From Gautieria morchelliformis (taxonomy: Eukaryota; Basidiomycota; Agaricomycetes; Gomphales; Gomphaceae): DNA of 64,000 nucleotides. Shown piece after piece: positions 32,756-44,316 of this stretch. How positions within the stretch are numbered: the stretch's first letter is position 1; each line of letters opens with the position of its first letter. The stretch is taken from contig WHVA01000004.1 of the NCBI GenBank assembly GCA_015179125.1, positions 558,001 through 622,000 of the forward strand, written 5' to 3'. The notes beneath the pieces were generated by a model, which saw nothing but the letters and a program-made list of their open reading frames with translations, was not told the DNA's origin and ran no database searches. A program made the translations under genes and the position numbers.

Positions 32756-33187
32756 TTTTTTTTTTTTTTTTTTTTTTTTGAATTCTGTTTATTATACTGC
32801 CACCTTGGGGCAAGGCCCTATATAGGCAGTCTCTACCCGGAACGCAGAATAGAGTAATCAAAGTGTTTTACATGCTAGGGTATCATAGTTACCGAAGTAA
32901 GCCAGAGATATGCTGGCACCAACATAGGATACTTCCTGTTTGTTTACAATGCCTAATCACTTTAGATACATATCAGTACCGATCAGTTTCAGTATGTCTT
33001 ATATGCCGGATGGAAGTCTAGGAGCCTTGTAATCCTAACATTTATCAACACCTATCAGTGGGGAGAAACATTGTAGTAATTACTGCTACAAATGTGGAGG
33101 GGGGGGATTCGAACCGGAGGCTCTCCCTTCACGTTATCCCAAACGGGCGCTTGGTTTGGGTTAGTTCCACCTGTGCTAACCCGCCCC
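32756..33187 (-). mobile_element. tRNA-derived SINE with 12-bp target duplication
   Basis: The element reads on the minus strand. Its 5' head (33187 down) has pol III promoter boxes: an A box (TTAGCACAGGTGG) and a B box (GGTTCGAATCC) about 60 nt later, as in tRNA genes. The body is about 300 nt and ends in an A tail (24 T on the plus strand, 32756-32779). The flanks are direct repeats, AATAAAGGAGTT at 32746-32757 and 33188-33199; the last two T merge with the tail. It inserted into element copy 2. SINEs need a LINE partner in trans; none is seen here. Confidence 0.88.
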
Positions 33188-33299
33188 AATAAAGGAGTTG
33201 TACGCACAATGTCCATGTATAATATGCACCATTTGTTGACCATGTACTTTGTAGTATTGCCTTCTCTGATTTTCTTAAGATGATTAGTGGTAGATGTCA

Positions 33300-33527
33300 G
33301 TTGCCCTGCAATTTAATAATTAAACTTAGCACGAACGTACATTCCGGGCACAATGCATGCGCCTACACATTGAGTTGACCTCAGGCCCGGGGAGTACAGT
33401 GGCATGCGTACGAGCACATGGTCGCACCCTGAGCATGTTATTTATGTTCTGATTTCAGGTTCTGACATTCCCGGCGTGTGTGCCCATGTTTCTTGTGGGC
33501 CACGGGAGCCTATCTCATGCACCCATG
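33300..33527. other. Spacer, no gene seen
   Basis: Between element copy 2 and the first ~1-kb LTR copy there is no recognisable feature. Confidence 0.4.
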
Positions 33528-34549
33528 TGTCATGACCCATCTATTTTCCTTACCTCGCTGTCTCTACGTTCCCCCTCATTGCTCCTCCTGCATCTTCGCC
33601 TGAGTTCGCCCTACCCTTCGACCACTCCTCCTCTATGTTCGCCCCATTCACTCTTCGCCCCATTCACCAAACGGCCATTCGCTGCTCCCATCATTCGCCA
33701 GCAGGCACGCCATCAAACACGATCGACACTCTCTACCCGGCGTGATGGTTCATCACTGGCTCCATCATCTTCTCGATGCAACCCCTTTGGGTGTTCATAT
33801 GGCCGGAGTGCATTTGCAGGATGTCCTACCTGTAGGTCGTGCGGGATCAACCCAACAGACGAAGAGTCCGTGCAGGGTAGTGTATATGCAGGTCCCAAGG
33901 CATGTTTTCGTACATAAGTACCTTTGTCCCCTTTCCCCCCTGTCGTTTCACGTTCGCACTCTTCTTCCATTCTATTGTATCTGTGTTTCATCTATTTGTA
34001 TCATGACTGCGCACCCCTATCCATCCCTGACTCCAGACAGCCTCTTTCCTGTTTGCTAGCATCATATGAGCATCCGATATAAGTAGTCTACATTTGCATG
34101 TATATTCCTCAGTTCAATTATCATACATCCATCTTGTGCAAAACTTGACCTCACTGTGACTATCGTCTTAAGCCCTCTCCTATAGATTTCTATCTTCAAC
34201 CAGAGGAAGACTTAAGCATCACTGGTGATTTTTCATAGTTCATCTTCGATACCCAGCCTTCGAATTATTATCTGTGCTGTCGGTGAAGGGCTCCGAAGGA
34301 GCGCCTTCACCGGCAAAAGGATTGTTGCTACTTAGACAACCTTTCCGTGACACCTTGCACGTTACATTGTCAAGTGCCATGGGCTATTTTGCTACGACTG
34401 TAGATAGGGCGAGCCCCAATCGGGCAGCCCTCTTATCTTCTGAACATTTATTGGTTCACACTATTTGCTGAACGGCATACTTATTTGCACAAGTTATTCA
34501 GGCATTCACTGTGTTCACTAATACAGGATATTAACACCTAAAAACCAAT
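33528..34549 (+). repeat. ~1.02-kb LTR family L1, copy I (+), 3' end clipped
   Basis: Starts TGTCATGACCC and aligns with copies II and III through blocks such as CATCAAACACGATCGACAC and GAAGGGCTCCGAAGGAGC. It lacks the last bases of the family (CTTGACA). It stops where inverted copy II begins, so the two copies form a palindrome. It has no coding function; open frames in it are shared LTR sequence. Confidence 0.75.
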
Positions 34550-35584
34550 TGTCAAGATTGGTTTTTAGGCATTAATATCGTGTATTAGTGAACACAGCGA
34601 ATGCCCAAATGACTTGTGCGAATAAGTATGCCGTTCGGCGAATGCGTGAACCAATGAATGTTCACAAGATAGGAGGGCTGCCCAAACGGGGCGTGCCCTA
34701 TCTACAGTCATAGCGAAATGGGCCATGGCACTTGACGATACAACATGCAAGGTGTCATGGAAGGGCTGTCTAAGTAGCAACAGTCCCTTCGCCGGCGAAG
34801 GTGCTCCTTCGGAGCCCTTCGCCAACAGCGCAGAAAATAGTTCGAAGGCTTAAGGTAACGAAGATGGAGTATGAGAACTCACCAGTGATGCCTAAGTCCT
34901 CTGCTGGTTGAAGATAGAAATCTCCAAGAGAAGGCTTAAGACGATGATCACAGTGAGGTCAAGTTTGCACAAGATGGACAACGTATGATAATTGAACTGG
35001 AGAATATACATGCAAATGTAAACTACTTATATTGAGTGCTCGTAAGGCATCAGCGAATAGGAAAGAGGCCGTTGCGAGTCAGGGTTGGATAGGGGTGCGC
35101 AGTCATGATACTAAGTAGATGGAATAAACATACAATAGAGTGAGGGAAGGGTGCGAACATGAAACGACGGAGAGTAAAGGTGGCGAAGGCATTCATGTAC
35201 AAAACCATGTCTTGGGACCCGCATACATGCTACCCTGCATGGACTCTTTGTCTACTGGGTTGATCCCGCACGACCTACGGAAGGGACGTCCTGCGAACAC
35301 ACTTTGGCCATATGAACACCCAAAGGGGTTGGATTAAGAAGGTGATGGGGTTAGTGATGAACCATCATGCCGGGTAAATGGTATTGATCGTTTTTTGATG
35401 GCGTGCCTGCTGGTGAAATGCGCGAGCAGCGAATAGTGGTTCGGAGAAATGCGAGGAATGGCGAACGGGAATGACATAAGGGAGAAGTGGTTGAAGTGGA
35501 GGGCAAAGCCGAGCGAACATGGGAGAGGAGCGGCGAAAGGGGAAATGGGGATAACAAGGTCCAGGAAATACACAAGTCATGACA
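34550..35584 (-). repeat. ~1.03-kb LTR family L1, copy II (-)
   Basis: An inverted full-length copy: TGTCAAGATTGG at 34550 and GTCATGACA at 35576-35584. It is diverged from copies I and III by roughly a tenth, judged by eye. No target duplication (left flank CCAAT, right flank GTCCG). Confidence 0.75.
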
Positions 35585-35655
35585 GTCCGATCATAGGAAC
35601 ACCATCGAAAGAGGGTTGAGCAGAGGAGGTGATAGGCCCAGCAATGACTGCTAAG

Positions 35656-36685
35656 TGTCATGACCGGTTTATTTCTCCTACCGCGCTACCTCTATGTTCC
35701 CCCTCATTACTCCCTAGCATCTTCGCCAGAGTTCGCCGCACCTACCGACCACTCCCCTCTACATCCACTCTACCCGCTGTTCGCCCCATTCTCCGAACCG
35801 CTATTCGCTGCTCGCGCATTTCGCCAGCAGGCACGCCATCAAATATGATCGATACCATTCACCCGGCATGATGGTTCATCATTAACCCCATCATCTTCTT
35901 AATCCAACCCCATTGGGTGTTCATATGGCCAAAGTGTGTTCGCAGGACGTCCCTTCTGTAGGTCGTGCAGGATCAACCCAGTAGACGAAGAGTCCGTGCA
36001 GGGTAGCATGTATGTGGGTTCCAAGACATGGTTTTGTACATGAATGCCTTCGCCACCTTTACTCTCCGTCGTTTCATGTTCGCACCCTTCCCTCACTCTA
36101 TTGTATGTTTATTCCATCTACTTAGTATCATGACTGCGCACCCCTATCCGGCCCTAACTCACGACGGCCTCTTTCCTATTCGCTAATACCTTGTGAGCAT
36201 TCGATATAAGTAGTTTACATTTGCATGTATATTCTCCAGTTCAATTATCATACGTCGTTCATCTTGTGCAAATTTGACCTTGCTGTGGCCATCGTCTTAA
36301 GCCTTCTCTTGGAGATTTCCATCTTCGACTAGCAGAGGACTTAGGCACCACTGGTGAGTTCACATACTTCATCTTTGTTACCTTAGCCTTCGAACCATTT
36401 TCTGTGCTGTTGGTGAAGGGCTCCGAAGGAGCACCTTCGCCAGTGAAGGGATTGTCACGACTTAGACAGCCCTTCCGTGAGACCTTGCACGTTACATCAT
36501 CAAGTGCCACGGGCTATTTCACTACGACTGTAGATAGGGTGAGCCCCGTTCGGGCAACCCTCTTACCTTGTGAACATTCATTGGTTCATCTATTCGCCGA
36601 ACGGCATACTTATTCGCACAAGTTATTCGGGCATTCGCTGTGTTCACTAATACATGATATTAACACCTAAAAACCAATCTTGACA
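35656..36685 (+). repeat. Solo LTR family L1, copy III (+), TSD CTAAG
   Basis: A 1030-bp sequence starting TGTCATGACC and ending CAATCTTGACA, so the ends are TGTCA/TGACA inverted repeats. It is flanked by a 5-bp direct repeat, CTAAG, at 35651-35655 and 36686-36690. These features define an LTR left after recombination between the two LTRs of a retrotransposon. The parent element is not in the window. Confidence 0.88.
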
Positions 36686-36690
36686 CTAAG

Positions 36691-37595
36691 TTAGTTCAGG
36701 GACGACGATCGTGCTTCGACGGCGTGGCCATGGTAAATGGCGCGAACAGGGAGGATCGGTTGCCGAACACGGCAAGGGCGGTCGGAACGAACACGAAGGT
36801 GGAGTGAGAAAATAGGAGAACTGAGCATCTGAGCATGGGAAATAGATGCGTCATGACACCAATCTTGACAGTGTGTTACCCAGTCGGTTGTGTAGGAGGG
36901 TTGTATTGGGGTGGGACGGGGCTTATAAGCTTTTGCATGGAGTGCATAGGAGGGTGCACATGTTGCTTTGTGTTTCTGGGAGCATGTTTGACTCATTTTG
37001 CGTGGTGTAAGTCTGACACGGTTGGTGGGAAAGGGTGCCGTGGCGGTGGTGGTGGTAGGCGTGGGTAAGGGTGTTCGCGGGGCATGTGTGGTGCAGTGGG
37101 TGCATCTGTAGTTGGTGAGGGGGTGGTTGCATGTGTGTGTGGGGGGTGCGGGGATGTATGGTGCATCAGCATGGCCATGGTCCAGTGCGGTGACGGGGGG
37201 GGCAACACGTGTGCACACGTGGACTCCAGGTGAGAGGTCCAGTGACGCATCGATGTCGGCTGTGTTCTGCAGCTCAAGCCCCATCCCCAGCCCCAGCCCA
37301 TTGCCCCGCTTCGCGGGGGGGTCTTCCCAGGCCCTGCCATGCCAATGACGCGCTCCCCGCTGACGTGAAACTGGCGCTCGGCCCCGCCGTTGAACTTCCA
37401 CACTGGTCATGTGGGAAGGAGGAGAACAGGTTGGGAAGAGCTGTATGAGGTCGTGCCCTGTGGGCGAGGGCGGGAAGTGTCCGCTGCGGGGAGGGAGAGT
37501 GGTGCGGGACGTGAGGGGTGGGAGGGTGGAGTCTAGGGAGCAGTGACTGGTGTTCAGTATGAGACACGAGGGACTGGGCAATGGGATGTACCATC
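36691..37595. other. GC-skewed region, no confident gene
   Basis: A 296-codon open frame spans the minus strand (36691-37581). Its product is a low-complexity Pro/Thr/His/Arg mix without motifs, caused by G-rich runs on the plus strand. I do not call it a gene. Confidence 0.45.
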
Positions 37596-38329
37596 TGTTA
37601 AGAGTACTGAGGAAATATTATATCAACCTGGTAATTCTATCAACACATTTCTAACAACAAACCAACTCATCCACACACACCTGAATATGCATACATCACT
37701 ATGACCCATCCCCGAGATTGCCGAACCCAAACATACGCACTCGATCCAACCCAATCCATACATCCGATCACCCCGATATCATGGGAGCCCACACCAGATG
37801 CTATGAGAGTCCAGAACACTCCTATTAACCCTATCCAAGTGCGCCGAGCCTGACCCAAGTGCCACAGATCTCGAAATCACGTGTCCCAATCAAGGGACGT
37901 GACACGACGAGCCGACCCTGCTCATAGCTAGACCGTGACTCCTATCCATCCCTGAGACCCATTGCCCCTTTTCAACATTATGTTTTACACCCAAGTAAAA
38001 CTTGTACAATGTATACCATCACTCCTATCCATCTCCATGCACCGCTTTCCCCTTCTCACCCATATATCACTATCTTCCCACAATCTACCAAGAATGCCAA
38101 GTCCCACTTGTTGTCAGATAAATAGTCGACTCCATGTACCCTAATTTAGTAGTGAAATTCGACTTTTAATTGCCTTACATCGCACTAGTTAACTGTCGAT
38201 AGTGTTTATTGTAAGACACATATACTCAGTTATATGTGCAGATATTTTGCTATTTCAGACTTTCACTCGATTCATCTCATATTCAGAGATTGAATTATAT
38301 TACTTTCAATATTATTTTAGATACTAACA
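37596..38329 (+). repeat. Copia 5' LTR (734 bp)
   Basis: Starts TGTTAAGAGTACTGAGG and ends GATACTAACA. The length was fixed by comparison with the 3' copy, which has the same 734 bp once its insertion is removed. Most differences between the two are C/T or G/A. Confidence 0.85.
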
Positions 38330-38359
38330 AGAGATTAAGAGCCTCAGTCTCTACTCACA

Positions 38360-39000
38360 ATGGCACAGGCATCTACGATGACTCAACCACCACTGAAACA
38401 CGACATACACAAGTTCCGAGACATCAAACCAAAACTCAACAAGAACAATTGGATATCGTGAAAGAGGGAGCTACTCGCAACTGCAAGGGACAGGGGAATC
38501 TATAAAACCATCACTGGTACAGACATTTACCCTACAGACACTGACCCTCGTATCACAGTTGTCGCTGGAATCGACATGATCGGCAACACGCCACTCACAC
38601 AACTGCAAGATGAATGGGACGACAGAAATAACGTTGCATATAGTCAAATCTTATTATGCATATCACCGGAACTACAGACAGCCATTGACGAAACGGATCA
38701 ATGTGCTGAGGCATGGAACATACTAATTAGGAAATTCGAATCAACCGACCCGAGCAAAATTAGTATTATTAGGACAAGGTACGAGAATTATCACATGACA
38801 GAGGGACAATCGGTCTCGGAGTACATCACCATTATGAAAGAATTCAGAAACCAATTGGCAAAAATGGGTGATCCCATTGCCAACTCCACTCACTGTGCCA
38901 CTCTTCTCAGGAACGTACCCGAGTCATGGAGACCCATTGCACAAACCATACAGATGATCACAAGGGACCCAGATGAAATTGAAGGGAAAATAGCCCACTA
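38360..39000 (+). pseudogene. Copia gag, N-terminal part
   Basis: Starts MAQASTMTQPPLKHDIHKFRD and continues as a Copia gag (UBN2-like: YSQILLCISPELQTAIDETD, AWNILIRKFEST, VSEYITIMKEFRNQL, LLRNVPESWRP). Breaks are a TGA at 38459-38461 in place of the tryptophan of NNWISWKREL and a TAA near 38999. The same TGA is present in the duplicated gag piece at 54440-54622. Confidence 0.85.
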
Positions 39001-40525
39001 AGCCGACCTAGGAGCCGTCGAAGTGTCAACACAAGCAGCTACAGCATTTGTGGCACAAACTAAACAACCCAGGCATTTCAATAATCCAGGAACCCGACCG
39101 ACATTCAACAATTACAACACACGGCAGTATCGACCCCCAATCCAACAATCAGGAGGACAAAATTTCTCCTGTAACAACTGTGGCAAACCAAACCATTTGG
39201 CATCAAGATGTCACGCACCAGGAGGAGGTTTAGCAACACATGAACTGTGGAGGAGACACAATAACATGTATGGAGGGAACATGATAGGAGGAGGAAACCC
39301 ACAAGGGGGAGGACATAATGGACCTAACAGATTTGAAACAAACAGACCGACACCACCTCAACAACAACAACTGAATCTGAACAACGACTCAGCACAATTT
39401 GCCAACATACCGAAGAAAGACATTGTCATGATGGCACACGAGGAGGCGAGAGTGAACCCCGAGGCCAGTAATATTGTCTTATCAACCGATTCTATGGCAT
39501 TATCAGCCATAAAAGACAATGTACACATCTGGCTAGTCGATTCCGGGGCCACCAGTCATCTATGCGGCAACATCAACCTATTCGACGAAATGCATCCCAC
39601 GCCATCAATTTCCATTGAGATGGCCAGTGGAGACTCTTTCAAAGCTGATCAAAGAGGAACCATCAGGATCACGCTACAGAGCGACGCATATCTACACATA
39701 CCATCTCTAGCTCTCATCCTGGTCGACGTCATATACGTTCCAAAGCTCAACGCAAATCTCCTCTCCATAGGGAAGATGACCAACGCGAACATGGACGTCA
39801 TATTCAGCAGAGACGACACATCCTTATTGATGGGCGATGAAATAATAGCCCGGGGCACAAGAATCGATAACCTATACGCATACATGGCCCAACCATCGAT
39901 GAAACCCGATATAGAGAAGGCCCTTTATTCTGAAAAACCCAATCAATTAACCCTGTGGCACCACAGATTAGCACACACCGCCGCTTCAATGATTCAGAAA
40001 ATGTGGAAGCAACAAACGGGCGTTGGTTTACCGAGGATCAGTGGTGAGGAGGAGTTAGGCATATGCACCAACTGCCCCTTCGGAAAAAAAAAACGCGCTC
40101 ACCATTCAAGAACGTTGAGGATATGCCAGAAGATCAGAGATATAGTATCATCAGACCTATGTGGCCCATTCAAGACATCAATCGGCGGATACAGATACTT
40201 CATCACATGGATCGACCACACCACATGATACGCACACATCGATTCCTTGAAGAACAAAGAATGCTCAACCGTCACGAAATCGTTCAAAGAATACATTGCA
40301 TGGTTAAGGACACAAAGAAAGACAGAAGTGAGGAGGATAAGGACGGATAGTGGGGGAGAATACACTGGGAAGGAATTCGAAAGTATATGGAGTGAGCTCG
40401 GAATTGTTCACGAAACAACCACCACTCACACACCAGAGCATAACGGAATCGCCGAGAGATACAACAGAACCCTACAAGAAGGAGCCCTCACATTACAGAA
40501 CGACGCAGGACTCAGCAAATGATTT
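39001..40525 (+). pseudogene. Copia gag zinc knuckle, protease and integrase
   Basis: The frame runs from the gag tail through a CCHC knuckle (CNNCGKPNHLASRC), the aspartic protease (WLVDSGATSHLCG), the pre-integrase zinc region (HHRLAHTAAS...CTNCPFGKKKR) and the integrase core (SDLCGPFKTSIGGYRYF, RTDSGGEYTGKEFE, TPEHNGIAERYNRT), giving the D, D and E of the DDE triad. It is broken by TGA at 40226-40228 (arginine expected) and TGA at 40520-40522 (tryptophan expected), with a frame change at about 40250. Confidence 0.88.
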
Positions 40526-40559
40526 TGGGTATCAAGTATACATACAGTCAATTTTGTCA

Positions 40560-41616
40560 AGAACTGAATACTACACACAAAAATCAACAAATCACCTTAT
40601 GAAGCATTCTGGAAGACCAGACCCAGACTCGATTGGCTATGTATATACGGATCAAGATGCTGGGCATTTGTCCCAAAGGCCACGAGGAATAAGGGAGACT
40701 ACAAAGCGATCGAAGGAATTTTTGTGGGATATTTTGACAATTCCAAATCTTACAAGGTGTGGATACCATGAACTCAGATGCTGATGAAGTCTAGAGACGT
40801 CGTATTCGATGAACTAAAACACGTCGAACATACTACGCTACACGTGGAAGAGGAGGACGATGACCCCTACCTATGGGTACTCGACGGAAAACTGCCCTCA
40901 TTTTCCCCACTGTCACAATCCAGAAATTATCCACCCGAAGACAACGATGACAATACCATCCCACCACTCATGGATCTCAGTTTGGAAGAAGAGGAAGAGA
41001 TTGAAGCAGAAGATGTCGAGGAGATCGTAGTGAAACAAGGAGAGGAGGAGGGACAAACAAATACAGAAAACAACAGCGGAAGAGAAGAATCAACAGAACA
41101 GTCAGAAGGAGATACAGAGAGGGAAGGAAGCAAGGAAACGGCACCGAAGGACTTCTTGAGGGGACCATGGATGAATCCATCAAACACCGACTATGGGAGG
41201 GTAAAACGACACACAGCCTTGTTTACAGAGGTTGTGGCGATGGCACGAGGAAGAATGACACTTGAAGAGACGGAAACAGCATTTGTCGTATTCGCAGAGG
41301 ACGAACCAGCGAGTTACAAAGAGGTGATGAAATCGAAGGATGCAGAAAAATGGAGGAAGGCATGTCAGGACGAATATGATCTGTTGATGGGATACAAAAC
41401 ATGGGAAGTAACCGAGAGACCAGAAGGGATGAACATCATAGGGAGCAGATGGACGTTCAGAGTGAAGAGGGACAATCTAGGAGAAGTGGATAAGTTCAAG
41501 GCAAGATTCATTGTGCAGGGATACTCACAAATCCCAGGAGTTGACTTTCAAGAAACATATTCCCCCACCATTCGACTCACATCAATTCAACTCATACTTG
41601 TTGTGATAAACGCAAC
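40560..41616 (+). pseudogene. Copia integrase tail, acidic linker and RT N-terminus
   Basis: After a damaged integrase C-terminus the frame opens at 40778 into an acidic linker (EEEEEIEAEDVEEIV) and the RT start (EPASYKEVMKSKDAEKWRKA, YKTWEVTERPEGMNIIGSRW, KFKARFIVQGYSQIPGVDFQETYSPT). It breaks off at about 41616, where repeat R1 begins. Confidence 0.85.
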
Positions 41617-42655
41617 TATCCCATTTCAAATCATTTATATATAAAAGAAACTAATAAAGAAAAGAAAAGAAAAAGATCAAAAAGAAACAGAAATGACATT
41701 TATGATAGATGTCAGCGCAGATGACGATCACACGAATTTACGACATGCTATATTACCCATAGATCGGGTGATGTACAGAAGTTCGAGCATCAACCACGTG
41801 CGGTCGATCAGGGACGGCGCGCCTATCGAGTGATGGCATCGGCCATGATGTCAACAGGCGCCAGGCCATAGGCACCGAGGGGTGCAGGCACCAAACACCG
41901 CAGAGGACAATAGACTGCGCAGGAATATAGGGTACTGTGGAGCGACCTGAGAATGTCATCCGCAGTACACATGCTCAATTAGCTGCCCCACAGAAAGGGC
42001 ACAGAGATAGTGGCCCCATCTCCAAGCCCAGCATATATGCTGGGCAGGGTAAACTCAGCTCCATTTTTCTATTTGAACCCCATGACACGTCTGACTGATT
42101 ACTATCTTAACATCATGTGGACAGGGGCTTTGTATACTAGGTACAGATATCTATTCCAAAGCCCAGAAAATCCTGACACCATCCCCATCACCCCATGACT
42201 TTATGACTATAAATTAGTCACCCCTTAGCTACAAACAGCTTTTCGACCCATCTGTCTAATATCTTGAACACTAGTAGTTACTATCAATATAGTATAAATA
42301 GCTAGTACAAATGTATGAACGAAATCATCCAGAATCGATTATTCTGCCTCCTGAAATTACTGTAGTCTTGTTTGATAGCTACAGAGCTCAGATCTTGATA
42401 GTTTATTCCAAATCTTCGTCGAGGGTCTACTATCACTGTTTACTCTATACTACCTTAAAAGCGAACGCTTTTGACTTGGTTATCCCTTGGATCGACACTG
42501 TTCTTCTGTCGACACGGTCACGTGACCCTCATTCATCAGTACTGGACGCGCCTCGAAAGGCTTAGTCAGCACACAGAAGAGGGGCGAACACAGTGGTTCC
42601 AGTCACTGAGCAATAGATTCTATTCGTTGAAAGGCACTAATTAACATCTTAATCC
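41617..42655 (+). repeat. Repeat family R1, copy B, inserted in Copia RT
   Basis: The Copia RT frame stops at LTSIQLILVVINAT and resumes at SKYDLELxHIDVKGAYLNG. Between them lies about 1.04 kb without coding potential. Its right half (42070-42600) matches the complement of 4400-4890. It is probably a solo LTR; I could not fix exact ends or a target duplication. Confidence 0.5.
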
Positions 42656-42823
42656 AAAAATACTCACTCTCACAAGCAAATACGACCTAGAGCTATGACA
42701 CATCGATGTAAAAGGAGCATACCTGAATGGAAAGCTCGAAACACTGTGTACATGCGCCAGCCGGAAGGATTCGTCAAACAGGGAGAAGAACACTTGGTCC
42801 GCAAATTGAATAAAGGAATATAT
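42656..42823 (+). pseudogene. Copia RT fragment between R1 and Gypsy copy B
   Basis: Reads SKYDLEL, HIDVKGAYLNGKLE, then in shifted frame MRQPEGFVKQGEEHLVRKLNKGIY. The next residues of this conserved box (GLKQSG) are found at 51977, on the other side of the Gypsy element. Confidence 0.85.
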
Positions 42824-43037
42824 TGTAAATAACCTATGTATCTACATGTACAATAGTTATTACATAATCCCAGTGGGCCCCTTAGGGACCCACTGTATAG
42901 TTTATGCGTGGGAACCGGCCAGCGGTTCCCATCGCATCTTACTCTTACCTGTCACTACGTAGCATTCAGAATACCACTCATTGGTCAAGTTCTGCAGTGC
43001 CCTTGTGATACAATGTCCTAAGATCGACATCTTTACA
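42824..43037 (+). repeat. Gypsy copy B 5' LTR (214 bp)
   Basis: Starts TGTAAATAACC and ends CATCTTTACA. It contains a palindrome-rich block (GGGAACCGGCCAGCGGTTCCC, 21 nt with arms GGGAACCG/CGGTTCCC near 42909-42930) and a second (CAGTGGGCCCC...GGGACCCACTG). Confidence 0.9.
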
Positions 43038-43175
43038 CCTTTTTGAACTATCCTGCAGTTGATCACCACGTGACCAACCGATAGTGGATTCGAAGCAATC
43101 TTGAAAAAGATCGCTGCGTCGACGACTAAACATTGTTGAGACCCTCCAGTAGACCCTCTACTGTCGGCTGCGAGC

Positions 43176-44310
43176 ATGATGATTCCACGCAGTCGAAGAC
43201 GGACACGAGTGATGAGCTCGAGGTCCATGCCCCAGGAGCAGCCCAGCGACATGACGGCTGACGCTACCCTGGACCAAGAGTCCAGGACGATAGAAGACGG
43301 AGAGATCGTAGATCTCACCGCCCTCGTCCCCCCAGTAGAGGACGAGGAAAACCCCAACCACGTCTCGTCGAGCGTGGCCGAGGAAGAGACGATGCCGGGC
43401 AATGAGCCGGCGCCGCCCCCCCATTCCTCTCTGCCCAGAGACAAAGGAAAGGGCAGAGAAGTCTCGCCGTCATCAGATGGTAGAGCAACAACGTCGAGGT
43501 GGGCACAAAGCCACGACTCAAACCAACGCTCACGAAGTAGAGCGATGACGATCGTCCCTGAACGGGGACGACGGCAAAAAAGACGAGCCCCAGACGATGG
43601 TCAGGGCTCGGAATACTTGAGCTCCAGTCGCAAGAGCTTGAGAACTCACACCATTGACAACGAGACGGCAGAGGCCCTGAACAAACAGGTGCAGGCTGCG
43701 CTGCACCGAAGCACGCTGATGTGCCACAAGCACGATCAGCTGGCATCGCAGCTTGACAACGCCACCACCGCCCTAATTGCAATCGGCAAGGAACTCCATC
43801 ACACGGAGGAGATCAGGCTGCAAGATGCAGCCATGCTGGAGGACGTCCAGAAAGCCCTCCGCCCACACGGGGAACGCGACACAACTCGTCCGAGCTCGCG
43901 ACAGTCCGCAGCCAATGAATGCAGTCACGACGCGGAAGACCCGCGCCGAAAGGAGCGGGACAAGCAGCAAATGCCGCCGCCAGCCGTCCCGGTTGAACAG
44001 GACATAAGGTTCAGGAATGAACCTCAAGAGCAACCGGCTGCCCCAACGGACAGCCGTAAGACGATCCAACAGATCGTTAGGGAACAGGTCGCCTCAGAGC
44101 CTGACTCTGAAATGACGACCGAGAGCTTAGAGCTCGAAGTCGCACACTGGCAGGGTAAAGAAGCTGCAGCCGCGTGCCGCCACATGTGGGCACTCGAGCT
44201 ACTAGCAAAGAACGCTGAAGAAACAGTGGCCCACAGCCACACCGCTCAGCTGCCCAACGAGCAGCTCACATGAGCCGTACAGGACGCACAGCAGGCTGCG
44301 GATCCGCAAC
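43176..44310 (+). pseudogene. Gypsy copy B ORF1, gag N-terminal region
   Basis: A 365-codon frame encodes a charged, Ser/Pro/Gln-rich protein with DNA-binding-like basic patches (RGRRQKRRAP) and helical stretches (EALNKQVQAAL, HTEEIRLQDAAMLEDVQKAL). It ends at TGA 44271-44273, where the downstream frame suggests an arginine codon (CGA). It precedes the recognisable gag domain in the same orientation. No domain that I can name. Confidence 0.6.
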
Positions 44311-44316
44311 CCGGGA

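Larger units (their letters stand above)
31298..33300 (+). mobile_element. Unclassified element, copy 2 (right end not found)
   Basis: The left end TCGTAGCGGCGGC is followed by the same GC-rich stem and AGTCCCCGACTCTC as copy 1 (241). The two copies stay alignable through the unknown gene. The match is interrupted by a SINE at 32756-33187, picks up weakly for some 30 bp after it and is then lost. No right terminus like that of copy 1 is found, so the copy is truncated. The right boundary given is approximate. Confidence 0.6.

Noticed and set aside
33100-33187. Stand-alone tRNA gene
   Set aside because: A and B boxes are present, but the sequence does not close into a cloverleaf acceptor stem that I can see. 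It is followed by a body, an A tail and target duplications, so it is a SINE head.
34274-34471. Conserved frame repeated in three LTR copies (KGSEGAPSP)
   Set aside because: Occurs inside LTR family L1 and diverges by nonsynonymous changes; no start context or motif, so treated as LTR sequence.
36691-37581. 296-codon open frame on the minus strand
   Set aside because: Low-complexity Pro/Thr/His/Arg product, no motif, explained by G-rich runs on the plus strand, and flanked by elements.
43176-44310. Host gene inside the Gypsy element
   Set aside because: Same orientation, between the 5' LTR and gag, damaged like the rest; better read as the element's own gag N-terminal region.
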